A stretch of 64,000 bases of DNA from Arundinibacter roseus (GCF_004348825.1 NZ_SMJU01000016.1:1-64000), one strand, 5' to 3'. Numbered from the stretch's first letter, positions 43,860 through 52,924 are shown. Numbers and translations: made by a program. Notes: generated from the sequence alone by a model not told the origin.

Positions 43860-44771
43860 TTATTTATACGTACATGCTCCTTTATCGTTGATTTGGTAGT
43901 ACGATTTAAAATTGGAAGCTTTCGGGTCCATGCATCCTTTGAGAGGAAGCAGTTCAATATCTTTAAAGTCAATCGCGTGGCTTTCGCTTTGTAGCGCAAT
44001 GTACCCTTCCTTCAAAGGCGTGTTGTCGAGTTTCATCCAGGATTCGGCACTTTCTTTGGTAAACTTCCCCATTTTGAAATCATGCGAAGGGCTCACAAAG
44101 CCGCCGCCTATGCGGGCATTTGTGTAGGTCAGCACGGTGTCGCCTTCTATGAGTTGATGAATGACAGAATCAGCGTACACAATCAACTCACCTTTGACCC
44201 ACTGATCGCCATGATAGGTTTTGGAGGTAGAATTGATGCAATGTTCGTTGGCAAGTTTGCCGTTAATATCTACAATTGTACCTGGCGTACAGAGGTTGCC
44301 GGTGGCGCGCTCTCCGCTACCTAAACCACCCAAAAACTGCATTTCAAGCGAAACAGGAAACGTTTGATCTTTGCCGAGATTCCAGGCGGGTTCGGAGTGC
44401 AGCATAATGCCGCTGTTGCGTACATTCCAGGAGTCTCCGCCGGGCACCTGATCGCCCAGAAAGCGGTACTGAAATCGCAAGCGGTAGTAGCTAAAAGGCT
44501 GTTTGTAGTAGATGTGGCCGTATTTTCCATCAAAAGTTTTGTAGCCATCGTACTTCACCCGGATCATGCCGTCTTCGGCAACAAAGGTATTTTGGTAGTT
44601 ATCGTTCAGAGCGTGCCCCGCAATTTTTATATCCCAGCCGGTGAGATCTTTGCCGTTGAAAAGTGAAATCCAGTCTGAATCCTGAGGTTGAGAACGCTGC
44701 GCCTGAGCGACCGGAATCAGAAGGAGAACCAGGAAAATCAGAGAAGCTGCTTTGGAGAAAAATCCGCTCAT
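43860..44771 (-). CDS. DUF1080 (3-keto-disaccharide hydrolase-like) secreted protein
   Basis: 303 residues from the ATG at 44771. A signal peptide (SGFFSKAASLIFLVLLLIPVAQA) is followed by the concanavalin-like DUF1080 domain: SLFNGKDLTGWDIK, GHIYYKQPFSYYRLRFQYRF, NSGIMLHSE and YIALQSESHAIDFKDIELLP. The family acts on 3-keto-glucosides and other sugars outside the cytoplasm. A C-terminal tail of about 28 residues (GCMDPKASNFKSYY then ACTYK) matches the small Cys-bounded motif GCxDPxAxN...CTY found at the ends of many secreted Bacteroidota proteins. ATG 44813 would precede the signal by 14 residues and is less likely. Confidence 0.85.
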   Translation of the reverse strand: MSGFFSKAASLIFLVLLLIPVAQAQRSQPQDSDWISLFNGKDLTGWDIKIAGHALNDNYQNTFVAEDGMIRVKYDGYKTFDGKYGHIYYKQPFSYYRLRFQYRFLGDQVPGGDSWNVRNSGIMLHSEPAWNLGKDQTFPVSLEMQFLGGLGSGERATGNLCTPGTIVDINGKLANEHCINSTSKTYHGDQWVKGELIVYADSVIHQLIEGDTVLTYTNARIGGGFVSPSHDFKMGKFTKESAESWMKLDNTPLKEGYIALQSESHAIDFKDIELLPLKGCMDPKASNFKSYYQINDKGACTYK

Positions 44772-44902
44772 TGGTACGTTTGGTTTGTTTTTTGAAAAGA
44801 AGACTTTTGACACTCAATCCTACTTTGAAGTACTTTTTAATAGGAAGAGTAGAACTTTCAAACCAGACAGATTCAACCAGTTAATCACTCAAAAACAACC
44901 CT

Positions 44903-45826
44903 CTATTTCTGTAACCATGCAGCTAGTTCCATGGCCCAGGCTATGCCCACATGAACCAGAATGCCGCCCCAAATGCTGCGGGAATACAGGGCAATTACGC
45001 CCAAAATGTACCCGCCAAAAATAGAACCGATGGTTTCGCCCAGTGGCTTTCCAAAATGCAGGGAAGCATAGCAAACGACCATCGGTAGCACCGTTCCCGT
45101 TCCCAGCAGTCGTGCCAGGCCAATAACCAGAAACCCTCTGAATAACAGTTCCGTAGCAATAAAATCATAGCCATAGAACAGTTCATAGGCGAGGGCTGTT
45201 GCCCAGGGCGGAACACCAAAGAACGTATGCGCGGATGTGCTGCGGTAGGTTGGGTACGTTTGCAGGAAATCCGGCTGAAAAGAGGCCCACGCAAGCAGGG
45301 GCACCATGCCGCCAAGGAGTAATAAATACGGCAGAACGTTTTGGGATTTGAACAAACCGTAGAAGCGGGAAGGCTGCTTATCTATCAAAAAGTAAAAGAA
45401 CGCCAAAGGTAAAAAAGTGGTCAGGACGGACGAGAGATTGGAGAGGCTATAAAAGGCATACGCATAAATCTGACCGTCAAAAAGTTGTTTACTCCATGCC
45501 TGATACCCATAAAAACCGCCGTCCCAGGCCATCACGCTCAACCCAAACAGCGAATACAGCCAAAGCTTTGGACTACGCAGGAGCGGCCACTGCCGGGTGT
45601 GCCCGATCCAGAGCAGCAAGGCGCTGTAATAGGCCGTTGCGTACAGCAAAAAGTACCAGAAAATTCGGATTGGCTTGCCGATATAACTATCAATAATTCG
45701 ATCTTCGAGATCCAGGCTATAATTGATCGTGAGCAGTAGTACGAGTAGCGCGCCTATTTTTAAATAAAGCCCAAGGTCAAACTCCTGCCGCAGATGGGTT
45801 CGGAAATAATCCGCTAGTTTTTGCAT
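44903..45826 (-). CDS. CPBP-family intramembrane protease-like protein
   Basis: 307 residues, about eight membrane helices. The second half has the CPBP (Abi) layout: ATELLFRGFLVIG (about residue 225), ASLHFGKPLGE and LVHVGIAWAME. Canonical active members have EExxxR with two glutamates; here the first Glu is Thr (TELLFR), while the two His motifs remain. It could be a weak or altered protease, or a membrane protein with another role. It is co-directional with the GNAT gene 19 bp upstream. Confidence 0.8.
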   Translation of the reverse strand: MQKLADYFRTHLRQEFDLGLYLKIGALLVLLLTINYSLDLEDRIIDSYIGKPIRIFWYFLLYATAYYSALLLWIGHTRQWPLLRSPKLWLYSLFGLSVMAWDGGFYGYQAWSKQLFDGQIYAYAFYSLSNLSSVLTTFLPLAFFYFLIDKQPSRFYGLFKSQNVLPYLLLLGGMVPLLAWASFQPDFLQTYPTYRSTSAHTFFGVPPWATALAYELFYGYDFIATELLFRGFLVIGLARLLGTGTVLPMVVCYASLHFGKPLGETIGSIFGGYILGVIALYSRSIWGGILVHVGIAWAMELAAWLQK

Positions 45827-45845
45827 CCTAAAAAATAGACGTGCG

Positions 45846-46355
45846 TCAAAGTTTTATTTCAAACAAACTCACCGGACCGTTCTGATAATGTGCGGGTAAT
45901 CCCAGGGTGCTTTTAAGGGTAAAAATTCCTAAAAACTCAAATCCGGCTTTTTGATAGTGGGCAATCAGCCCGGTATTGTTCCCGATTGTGTCAAGCCTGA
46001 CAAATTCTTTTTGATGACTTTTGGCGTATTCTTTGGCCCACTCGACAATATGAGCCACGAAATTGCGCCCTCTAAATTCAGGATTTACGGCGATGCGATG
46101 AATATAAACTACGGCATCGGCGTTTCGTTCTTCCCAAATTTCGGCATCATCAAAGGTCGTTGCCCACACGCATGCAATCTGATTGTCAATCAAAAGCTTC
46201 CATTGGCGGTTTTCGGCAATTTCGGTTTCGACGAGTTGAGTTTCAAATTCGGGCCAAACGACCACGGTCTTTTTCTTTTCCTGATAAGCAGAGGCGATTT
46301 TATACAAACGAAATATTTCAGGAAGGTCTTTCGGAGCGCTATTTTTAATGGTCAT
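45846..46355 (-). CDS. GNAT-family N-acetyltransferase
   Basis: 169 residues, one GNAT domain. The acetyl-CoA loop lies in IHRIAVNPEFRGRNFVAHIV (about residue 90-110; RxxGxG/A-like), followed by the strand FVRLDTIGNNTGLIAHYQKAGFEFLG. The substrate is unknown. It lies downstream of rnr beyond a terminator. An own promoter is suggested by minus-strand TTG (46407-46405), 18 bases and AACTTTTG (46386-46379). Confidence 0.88.
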   Translation of the reverse strand: MTIKNSAPKDLPEIFRLYKIASAYQEKKKTVVVWPEFETQLVETEIAENRQWKLLIDNQIACVWATTFDDAEIWEERNADAVVYIHRIAVNPEFRGRNFVAHIVEWAKEYAKSHQKEFVRLDTIGNNTGLIAHYQKAGFEFLGIFTLKSTLGLPAHYQNGPVSLFEIKL

Positions 46356-46442
46356 GAAAAGTATGTTTTGTTTCCCGGCAAAAGTTGCATTTTTCTCAAA
46401 ATTCCAAAATCTGAATCTTGCGGATGGAGTAAAAAATCCAAA

Positions 46443-46469
46443 AAAATAGCCGCCATTTCTGACGGCTAT
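46443..46469 (-). terminator. intrinsic terminator of rnr
   Basis: On the minus strand ATAGCCG (46469-46463) pairs with CGGCTAT (46452-46446) and is followed by a run of T residues, ending the rnr transcript before the GNAT gene. Confidence 0.8.
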
Positions 46470-46472
46470 CGG

Positions 46473-48812
46473 TTAGCGCTTTCGTCTACCTGTTGACGAC
46501 GACGCTTTGCTTTTTGCTTTACTTTTCCCTCGGGCATTCCCCGACCTAGAAGAAGTGCCCCGGCGGGCGGCTTTCGTGGCTTTGGTCGCTTCGATCCGGC
46601 GGCTGCGGGTGCCTGCCTGCGGGCTGTCGGCCAGCAGAAGATCCATGCTACGGCGAGCCAGGTTTGTTTCTTTTACGCGCACTTTTACCTGATCGCCAAA
46701 CGTGTATATTTTCTTGGTACGTTGGCCTACAAGGCGGTAATTTTCTTTATCAAGCTCATAAAAATCGTCGCCCAGGTCAGATACCCGAATCAAACCTTCG
46801 GAGGCAGTTTCAGTAATTTCCACAAAGATCCCGAACTCGGTTACGCCCGTAATGATACCGGCAAATTCGCGCTCGTGATCCATGCTGCTCATGTATTCGA
46901 TCTGCTTGTATTTGATGGAGGCGCGTTCGGCTTCGGCGGCAAGTCGCTCACGTTCAGAAGAATGCCGGCAGGCGTCTTCTAAACTGTCTTTGTTAACTGC
47001 CTCAGCGCCGTCGAGGTATTTTTGTAGCAGGCGGTGCGCCAGCACGTCGGGATAGCGCCGGATGGGCGACGTAAAGTGAGAATATCGCCGAAATGCCAGG
47101 CCAAAATGCCCCAAATCTTCTGTTGTGTAGCGGGCCTTTGCCATTGTGCGAACAGCAAGTGACTCAATCAGATTTTGCTCGGGCTTGCCCTCCACTTCGC
47201 TCAGCATGCTGTTCATGGACTTAGCAATTTGCTTTTCATCATCCACCTCAACCGTGTAGCCCAGTTTGGCCACAAATGTAGCAAAGCTTTGAAGCTTGTC
47301 GGCATCAGGTGCTTGATGCACCCGATAAACCATTGTATTTTTGGTTTTTCCTTTGCTTAGACCAAACACAAATTCTGCTACGCGGCGGTTGGCCAGAAGC
47401 ATAAATTCTTCGATAAGCTTATTGGAATCCTTTCGTTCTTTTTGATAAATACCCAGCGGTTTTCCGTTTTCGTCGAGCCGGAAACGCACTTCAATGGTTT
47501 CAAAGTTGATAGCGCCTTTTTTGAAACGCTCTTTCCGCAGAATTTTCGCCAGTGTGTTGAGCAGCGTAAGTTCTTCGGGATAATCACCAACCGAAGTTTC
47601 GAGTACTTCCTGAGCTTCCTCGTAGCTAAACCGACGGTCGGAGTGAATAACCGTGCGACCAAACCACTCGCTGATCAGCTTGCCCTTGGTAGTCATTTCA
47701 AAAACCGCCGAAAAAGCCAGACGATCTTCGTTGGGTCGCAGCGAACATAGTCCGTTGGATAACTTTTCGGGCAGCATCGGCACGGTACGATCTACGAGGT
47801 AGACTGAGGTAGCCCGCCGAAAGGCTTCATTTTCGAGTTCTGTATTGGGCAGCACATAGTGCGATACGTCCGCAATGTGAACGCCGATTTCGACATGACC
47901 ATTTTCGAGGTAGCGCAACGAGAGCGCGTCGTCAAAATCTTTGGCGTCTACGGGGTCAATGGTAAAGGTTGTTACGCCCCGCATATCTTTTCGGCGGGCA
48001 ATTTCGTCCTCCGAAATGACTTCCGAAATCGCCTGTGCTTCTTTTTCTACTTCTTCCGGAAAACGGTTTGGTAAGCCAAATTCGGCCAAAATAGCGTGCA
48101 TTTCGGCATTATTGTCGCCTGCTTTCCCCAATACTTCAATCACCTCGCCTTCGGCTTTGCGGGTGCGGGAAGGCCACTGCACGATTTTTACAATAACTTT
48201 ATCGCCATCGTTGGCTTTCTGAATCTGATCGAGCGGGATGTGAATGGGTTCGTAGAGTTTGCGGTGATCGGGCTCTACGAGTGCGTACTTGGGCCATATT
48301 TCGATTACTCCAACTACCTCCGTACGTCCGCGAGTCACGATTTCGGTTACCCGGCCTTCGAGGCGCTGTCCGCGGGCTCGGCCATCGCTAAACACCTGCA
48401 CGCGTACGGTGTCACCGTCCTGTGCACCTTTCAGAAAATCGGTTTCTACGTAAATATCGGTTTCCTGTCCTTCACTGATTACAAAAGCAAAATTGCGATT
48501 GACGTGGTCTACGCGGCCTACAAGTCCGGTTTCGACGGCAGCAGTATCGGCAAGGCTGTACGTGCCGTCGTTTTGTCGCAGTAGTTTTCCTGAATCGTGC
48601 AGTTCGTGCATGAGTTCGTTAACCAGTTGCCGCAGCTTTTTATCCGTGGCTCCAAAATGATCGTGAACGTCCTGTGCACGAAAGGTGGCGGGATGATTGA
48701 TTTCAAAGAAAGCCGCAATATCGGCTTTCAGGCTATCCACAAACGACAATAACGTACGATTTGGATTCGCTTTCTTTTCTTTATGTTCCCGTGGGGATGT
48801 TTTTCTTTTCAT
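46473..48812 (-). CDS. rnr: ribonuclease R
   Basis: 779 residues from ATG 48812, usual RNase R size. Order: N-terminal helix-turn-helix and two cold-shock domains, the RNB catalytic domain with the four-Asp motif TIDPVDAKDFDDALS (about 290), an S1 domain (GIITGVTEFGIFVEITE, about 660) and a basic tail rich in Lys, Arg and Ser that should bind RNA. It degrades structured RNA 3' to 5' and matures rRNA. ATG 48836 is rejected because it lies inside the terminator of the upstream exonuclease gene. Confidence 0.96.
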   Translation of the reverse strand: MKRKTSPREHKEKKANPNRTLLSFVDSLKADIAAFFEINHPATFRAQDVHDHFGATDKKLRQLVNELMHELHDSGKLLRQNDGTYSLADTAAVETGLVGRVDHVNRNFAFVISEGQETDIYVETDFLKGAQDGDTVRVQVFSDGRARGQRLEGRVTEIVTRGRTEVVGVIEIWPKYALVEPDHRKLYEPIHIPLDQIQKANDGDKVIVKIVQWPSRTRKAEGEVIEVLGKAGDNNAEMHAILAEFGLPNRFPEEVEKEAQAISEVISEDEIARRKDMRGVTTFTIDPVDAKDFDDALSLRYLENGHVEIGVHIADVSHYVLPNTELENEAFRRATSVYLVDRTVPMLPEKLSNGLCSLRPNEDRLAFSAVFEMTTKGKLISEWFGRTVIHSDRRFSYEEAQEVLETSVGDYPEELTLLNTLAKILRKERFKKGAINFETIEVRFRLDENGKPLGIYQKERKDSNKLIEEFMLLANRRVAEFVFGLSKGKTKNTMVYRVHQAPDADKLQSFATFVAKLGYTVEVDDEKQIAKSMNSMLSEVEGKPEQNLIESLAVRTMAKARYTTEDLGHFGLAFRRYSHFTSPIRRYPDVLAHRLLQKYLDGAEAVNKDSLEDACRHSSERERLAAEAERASIKYKQIEYMSSMDHEREFAGIITGVTEFGIFVEITETASEGLIRVSDLGDDFYELDKENYRLVGQRTKKIYTFGDQVKVRVKETNLARRSMDLLLADSPQAGTRSRRIEATKATKAARRGTSSRSGNARGKSKAKSKASSSTGRRKR

Positions 48813-48827
48813 ATTTTTATTGGTAAA

Positions 48828-48858
48828 AAACCTCAAAAGATAGTTTACTTTGAGGTTT
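48828..48858 (-). terminator. terminator of the exonuclease gene
   Basis: AAACCTCAAA (48828-48837) pairs with TTTGAGGTTT (48849-48858); on the minus strand the stem is followed by TTTTTTACC. It fixes the beginning of rnr downstream of this point. Confidence 0.7.
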
Positions 48859-48863
48859 TCATG

Positions 48864-49598
48864 TTAGTTGATTCGCACGATATTTGGTTCGGCAATCAAA
48901 TTTTGACTAAATAATTTAAGGTATACCTGCGCCAGTACGACCACGTCTTCGCGGCAGTAGCGGCATATTTTTTCCAGGTCATTTTCTTCATAAAAAACGG
49001 GCGTGACCCGGTCGCCGCTCATTTCATCCTTACTGCTCGGGATTTGGAAAATACTGGCGAGCAAATCCAGCGAGGTGAAGTTTTTATAATCCCCGAATTT
49101 CCACATTTCCAGCGTATCCTGATGCAGGATTTCCCAGGGTTTTTTGCCCTGAATCTGCAAGACTTTTGGCAGCTCAATACCGTGAATCAACATGCGACGG
49201 CACAGGTAGGGAAAATCAAATTCTTTGCCATTGTGTGCGCACAAAATCAACTGATCGGCAGGGTATTTTTCGAGTAAGGCTTTGAATTCCCGCAGCAGCG
49301 CCGCTTCGTCGGTATTAGAAAAAGACCGGACTTTCAGCGACGGCTCGCCTTGTTCGTCCATAAAAAAACCGCCAAAGGCAATACAAACTACCCGGCCAAA
49401 TTCGGCATAAATAGCACCCTGCTCATAAAACATCTCGGCATTGGTGCGGGTGTCCTCACTTTTGCGAAGCTTCCCGGCTTTCTTGTCCCAAAGTTGCTGC
49501 ATGCGTTCATCCAAATCGTCATAGGACGGGCAGGCAGCTACGGTTTCGATATCCAGAAGGAGCAGGTTTTTGATTCGGCGGCGAAATTCTTCGGTCAT
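48864..49598 (-). CDS. predicted 3'-5' exonuclease, DEDDy/PolB-related
   Basis: 244 residues. The three exonuclease motifs are present: Exo I LLLLDIETVA (about 13), Exo II AHNGKEFDFPYLCRRM (about 140) and Exo III YCREDVVVLAQVY (about 216, the Y-x3-D type). This is a stand-alone exonuclease domain of the B-family-polymerase-related kind common in Bacteroidota, likely acting in DNA repair or RNA/DNA end trimming. No polymerase domain is attached. It lies upstream of rnr, separated by a terminator. Confidence 0.88.
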   Translation of the reverse strand: MTEEFRRRIKNLLLLDIETVAACPSYDDLDERMQQLWDKKAGKLRKSEDTRTNAEMFYEQGAIYAEFGRVVCIAFGGFFMDEQGEPSLKVRSFSNTDEAALLREFKALLEKYPADQLILCAHNGKEFDFPYLCRRMLIHGIELPKVLQIQGKKPWEILHQDTLEMWKFGDYKNFTSLDLLASIFQIPSSKDEMSGDRVTPVFYEENDLEKICRYCREDVVVLAQVYLKLFSQNLIAEPNIVRIN

Positions 49599-49655
49599 AG
49601 GTGAGGTTAGCTAAGGCAAAAATGATACATGCAGAAGTCGGGTTGTGCAGAAAAC

Positions 49656-50069
49656 TTACTCATGAAGTACACCCGACAGCCCCAAGGGGTCAATAGCTAT
49701 CAGGTTTTCTTTAAGTATGCTGTCCGGTACGAAGATAAACTTTTTATCGTAAACCTGATTTTCAATAAAATAACTCACCCAATACTCATTCGTAAGATGA
49801 AAAACTTCGGGCATAATAGGCTCAACAATTACATGCGCACCAGATTCGATTTCGGGAAAAAAATGCCGCAGCGTGGAGGTCTTTTGCCCGGCAGAATCTC
49901 CTGACTCCGAATTGCTGTATCCTTTGGATGTTACAAAAATGGACGTAATAGTTTGCGGGTTACGGTTAATGAGCACAACCTGCCATTCGTCCGTATTTAA
50001 CTCGTTAGTTTTGTGTACAATAGCTACCTGAATTCCTTCAACAGGTAAAAATGGAATATCTTTTTTCAT
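49656..50069 (-). CDS. conserved hypothetical protein, coupled to lipB
   Basis: 137 residues, no signal or membrane segment, a mainly beta-strand pattern (VAIVHKTNEL, WQVVLINRN, SGAHVIVEPIMPEVFHL). I recognise it only as a conserved Bacteroidota protein without known function. It begins with an ATGA overlap with lipB, so the two are translated together. A role in lipoylation is a guess from context only. Confidence 0.7.
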   Translation of the reverse strand: MKKDIPFLPVEGIQVAIVHKTNELNTDEWQVVLINRNPQTITSIFVTSKGYSNSESGDSAGQKTSTLRHFFPEIESGAHVIVEPIMPEVFHLTNEYWVSYFIENQVYDKKFIFVPDSILKENLIAIDPLGLSGVLHE

Positions 50070-50806
50070 CGCAAATGTTCTTTTTCAGAATGTATTAATT
50101 CCAGCTGAAATAGCTCGGAGAGATGTTTACTCAAAATGTCTGCCACCTGCGCCAAATCAAGCGGAGCACCCAGTTCGTGTTGCATGGACGTAACGGCCTT
50201 GTCATCAATGCCGCAGGGCACAATGTGTCCAAAAAAACGCAGATCGGTATTAACGTTGAGCGCAAAGCCATGCATCGTTACCCATCGACTGGCCTTCACG
50301 CCCATCGCACAAATTTTTCGAGGATTTTGCAGCGTTTCATGGTCGAGCCACACGCCGGTCAGGCCGTCAATGCGTCCTGCCACCAGGCCAAAATGCGCCA
50401 GGGTACGAATGATCCCTTCTTCGAGCGTTCGCATGTAGCGGTGAATATCCGTAAAGAAATTGTCCAGATCCAGAATCGGATAGCCCACCAACTGCCCGGG
50501 GCCGTGGTACGTAATATCGCCTCCCCGATTGATTTTATAAAACTGTGCCTGAATATCGTTCAGTTGTTTTTCATCGAGTAGTAAGTGGTCCTGTTTTCCG
50601 CTTTTGCCCAACGTATACACATGCGGATGCTCACAAAAAAGCAGGTAGTTGGGCGTAGGTAGCTGTTGGTCAGGAAGAAGGCCCCGATTGGCAATTTTTA
50701 CAGCCACGATTTCAGCAAAAAGCTGCTCCTGATAGTCCCAGGCTTGCTGATAGCCCATGGGGCCCAGGTTGATAACCTTGGTTTTTTTATTAATTATAGA
50801 ATTCAT
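50066..50806 (-). CDS. lipB: octanoyltransferase LipB
   Basis: 246 residues from the ATG at 50806. The signature block RGGDITYHGPGQLVGYPILD (about 85-104) carries the conserved substrate-binding residues. A catalytic Cys is expected near IVPCGIDDKAVTSM (Cys about 205), and the Lys in ICAMGVKASRWVTMHG also matches. LipB moves octanoyl from acyl carrier protein to the E2 lipoyl domains of 2-oxoacid dehydrogenases. The first ATG at 50821 gives five extra residues and cannot be excluded. Confidence 0.94.
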   Translation of the reverse strand: MNSIINKKTKVINLGPMGYQQAWDYQEQLFAEIVAVKIANRGLLPDQQLPTPNYLLFCEHPHVYTLGKSGKQDHLLLDEKQLNDIQAQFYKINRGGDITYHGPGQLVGYPILDLDNFFTDIHRYMRTLEEGIIRTLAHFGLVAGRIDGLTGVWLDHETLQNPRKICAMGVKASRWVTMHGFALNVNTDLRFFGHIVPCGIDDKAVTSMQHELGAPLDLAQVADILSKHLSELFQLELIHSEKEHLR

Positions 50807-50890
50807 AAAGGGTATAATCAAAAGAACGCCGGACCGATGGTCGCTTTGTTTCTTTTACAAATAACAGTATTTTGAACCAAAAATGTTCGG

Positions 50891-51247
50891 ATGGCTACAC
50901 ACAACGACATAGGACACTGGGGCGAGGCCCGGGCGGCAGAGTACTTACAGGAACAGGGATTTAAAATTCTGGTAAAAAATTATCGGCATCGGCACGCCGA
51001 AATAGACCTCATTGCGGAGCACAACAAGCTGTTGATTTTTGTAGAGGTAAAAACCCGCAGCGGTACGGGCTTTGGCATGCCGGAGGAGTTTGTGAACTAC
51101 ACTAAAGCCAAACTTATCATGAAAGCTGCCGAACAGTATATTTTTGATACCGACTGGCACTTTGATGTTCGATTTGACATCGTGTCGGTACTGATTTTGC
51201 CCAACGGCGGGCTCTCAATCCGGCACATTAAGGATGCTTTTTGCTAG
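50891..51247 (+). CDS. YraN-family (UPF0102) endonuclease-fold protein
   Basis: 118 residues, full length for the family. The PD-(D/E)XK-like core is visible: GEARAAEYLQEQGFKIL, then AEIDLIAEHNKLLIFVEVKTR (Asp, Glu-x-Lys). The family is predicted to act on DNA, often encoded near replication or translation genes, but its role is unproven. It is divergent from lipB and converges on the fRMsr gene with only 7 bp between stops. Confidence 0.92.
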   Translation: MATHNDIGHWGEARAAEYLQEQGFKILVKNYRHRHAEIDLIAEHNKLLIFVEVKTRSGTGFGMPEEFVNYTKAKLIMKAAEQYIFDTDWHFDVRFDIVSVLILPNGGLSIRHIKDAFC

Positions 51248-51254
51248 GATTTCT

Positions 51255-51740
51255 TTATAATTTTCTTTCTAAAAGAGCCATCAGCTTTTCCAGTCCGGCT
51301 ACATCTGCCGGGCCAAAATCGTCTGGCTTGTCACTATCGACATCCAATACCATGGCAACGCTGCCGTTGCGGTGAAAAACGGGAACCACTACTTCGGACC
51401 GGGAAGCCGAGCTACACGCAATGTGCCCCGGAAAAAGCTCTACGTCGGGCACCAAAATAGTTTTCTGTCGCGTATAGCAGGCCCCGCAAACACCCTTGTG
51501 AAACGGAATGCGCGTGCAGGCAAGCGGCCCCTGAAATGGTCCCAAAACGAGTTGACCTTCTTTGGTCAGGTAAAAACCCACCCAAAAAAAGCCAAACGCT
51601 TCTTTGAGCGCAGCGGCTACGTTGGCAAGATTGGCGATCAAATCGCTTTCGGAGGCAAGCAGCGCTTCGAGTTGCGGATGTAGTGCTTCGTAGATTTCGG
51701 CCCGCGAGGTGGTTGCAGGAAGCGTGAGTGTTTCGGCCAT
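51255..51740 (-). CDS. free methionine-(R)-sulfoxide reductase, GAF domain
   Basis: 161 residues, a single GAF domain. The three cysteines of the fRMsr family are present in PFHKGVCGACYTRQ and in FPGHIACSSASR. They line the pocket where free methionine-(R)-sulfoxide is reduced with thioredoxin. FWVGFYLTKEGQLVLGPFQG is a typical N-terminal block. It repairs oxidised methionine in the cytoplasm. It follows the sugar isomerase gene, separated by a terminator. Confidence 0.9.
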   Translation of the reverse strand: MAETLTLPATTSRAEIYEALHPQLEALLASESDLIANLANVAAALKEAFGFFWVGFYLTKEGQLVLGPFQGPLACTRIPFHKGVCGACYTRQKTILVPDVELFPGHIACSSASRSEVVVPVFHRNGSVAMVLDVDSDKPDDFGPADVAGLEKLMALLERKL

Positions 51741-51755
51741 GGGGTTGAGAAAAAA

Positions 51756-51785
51756 ATCCTTACAGGCTTTAAAACCTGTAAGGAT
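51756..51785 (-). terminator. intrinsic terminator of the sugar isomerase gene
   Basis: ATCCTTACAGG (51756-51766) pairs perfectly with CCTGTAAGGAT (51775-51785); on the minus strand it is followed by TTTTTTTCTC. A textbook rho-independent structure. Confidence 0.9.
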
Positions 51786-51817
51786 GCATGAAGGTTCCTT
51801 AGCAACGAAACCTTTAC

Positions 51818-52684
51818 TTATTGTTTCAGACTCTTCAAATACGCAATACTGATCGGTACAAATTCGAGTTCCTGATCGCTTTCGTCTTCAATGAAAAAGT
51901 GCTTCACACCTACCTTTTTGGCTGTGCGGATTACTTCTTCCATCGCTACCTGACCCGTTCCAAGCGGCACATCGTTTTCGGCGGGCGTGCCACCGGTCAA
52001 ATCGCCCTTCACCCCTTTTTTGAGGTCTTTCAGGTGCATCAGTTTCCAGCGGGTAGGATATTTTTTAAGTAGTTTTACAGGATCTCCACCGCCAAACTGC
52101 GTCCAAAGTACATCCATTTCAAACGAAACGTATTCAGGATTGGTGTTTTGAATGAGGTAGTCCATCAGGGTACCATCACCGTGGGGTTGAAATTCGTAGC
52201 CGTGGTTGTGGTAGCAAAACGTAACGCCGTTTTCCTTTAAAACTTTACCAGCCTGATTGAAATCGGCTACTGCTTTTTTTGCATTTTCCAGCGTAAAATT
52301 TCCTCTTTCGTGAGGAATCCAGGCAACCATCACGTACGAAGCGCCCAGAATTTTGGCTCTTTTGGCCACTTCTTCGGGAGATTTTACGAGCTCGTCGTAG
52401 CCTGCTCCGGTCGATGGGATTTTGATGCCCCGATCATCGCACATTTTCTTAAACTGCTCAGGCGTAAGGCCTTTGGGCGCACCACCTTCCAGCTCGGTAA
52501 TGCCCAATGACTGAATAATGTTGAGGGTTTTCTCCACATCTTTGGGGAAATGATTTCGGTAGGTGTAGGCTTGCACGCCCAATGGATGCGTGTACAGCGG
52601 TTTTCCTTTTTTCTGGGCCAAAACCTCTGTCAGTCCTCCCAAAAGGAAGACTATTGCGGCTATTGCTATGGTTATTTTCTTCAT
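51818..52684 (-). CDS. secreted sugar phosphate isomerase/epimerase-like protein
   Basis: 288 residues. A signal peptide (KKITIAIAAIVFLLGGLTEVLA) precedes a xylose-isomerase-like TIM barrel: GVQAYTYRNHFPKDVEKTL, ELEGGAPKGLTPEQFKKM, CYHNHGYEFQPHGDGTLMD, FEMDVLWTQFGGGDPVKLL and KHFFIEDES. Glu and His residues in these blocks fit a divalent metal site. Secreted members are frequent in Bacteroidota carbohydrate metabolism; the substrate is unknown. The gene stands alone with a strong terminator. Confidence 0.87.
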   Translation of the reverse strand: MKKITIAIAAIVFLLGGLTEVLAQKKGKPLYTHPLGVQAYTYRNHFPKDVEKTLNIIQSLGITELEGGAPKGLTPEQFKKMCDDRGIKIPSTGAGYDELVKSPEEVAKRAKILGASYVMVAWIPHERGNFTLENAKKAVADFNQAGKVLKENGVTFCYHNHGYEFQPHGDGTLMDYLIQNTNPEYVSFEMDVLWTQFGGGDPVKLLKKYPTRWKLMHLKDLKKGVKGDLTGGTPAENDVPLGTGQVAMEEVIRTAKKVGVKHFFIEDESDQELEFVPISIAYLKSLKQ

Positions 52685-52863
52685 AGGTAAAGAATTTTTA
52701 ACTGATAAATTTAAATGTTCGCATGTTGGATAAAGAAAGTATCGAATCCGATAACTTTACTTACAGGCATCCGTCAGCCATTCCATGATTTTTTCAGTGA
52801 AGGATTTATATAAAAAATCTAGGAGAAACGATTTCAATCCGTCTCAGGTTTTGGCCTGCTATT

Positions 52864-52892
52864 TTGACGACCCGGGCAATGTTGTTACTTTG
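52864..52892 (+). promoter_or_regulatory. purU promoter
   Basis: TTG (52864-52866), an 18-base spacer and TTACTTTG (52885-52892) match the Bacteroidota consensus with one mismatch in the -7 box. Transcription would begin near 52898, so the ATG at 52925 is the first usable start. Confidence 0.6.
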
Positions 52893-52924
52893 TGACTGCG
52901 AACTTTTTGGCTAATAGATATTCT

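Noticed and set aside
48813-48836. Upstream ATG extending RNase R by 8 residues
   Set aside because: It lies within the terminator hairpin of the upstream exonuclease gene; the ATG at 48812 is followed by a typical basic RNase R start.
52892-52924. Upstream ATG extending PurU by 11 residues
   Set aside because: The codon overlaps the -7 box of the purU promoter, so it would not be in the transcript.
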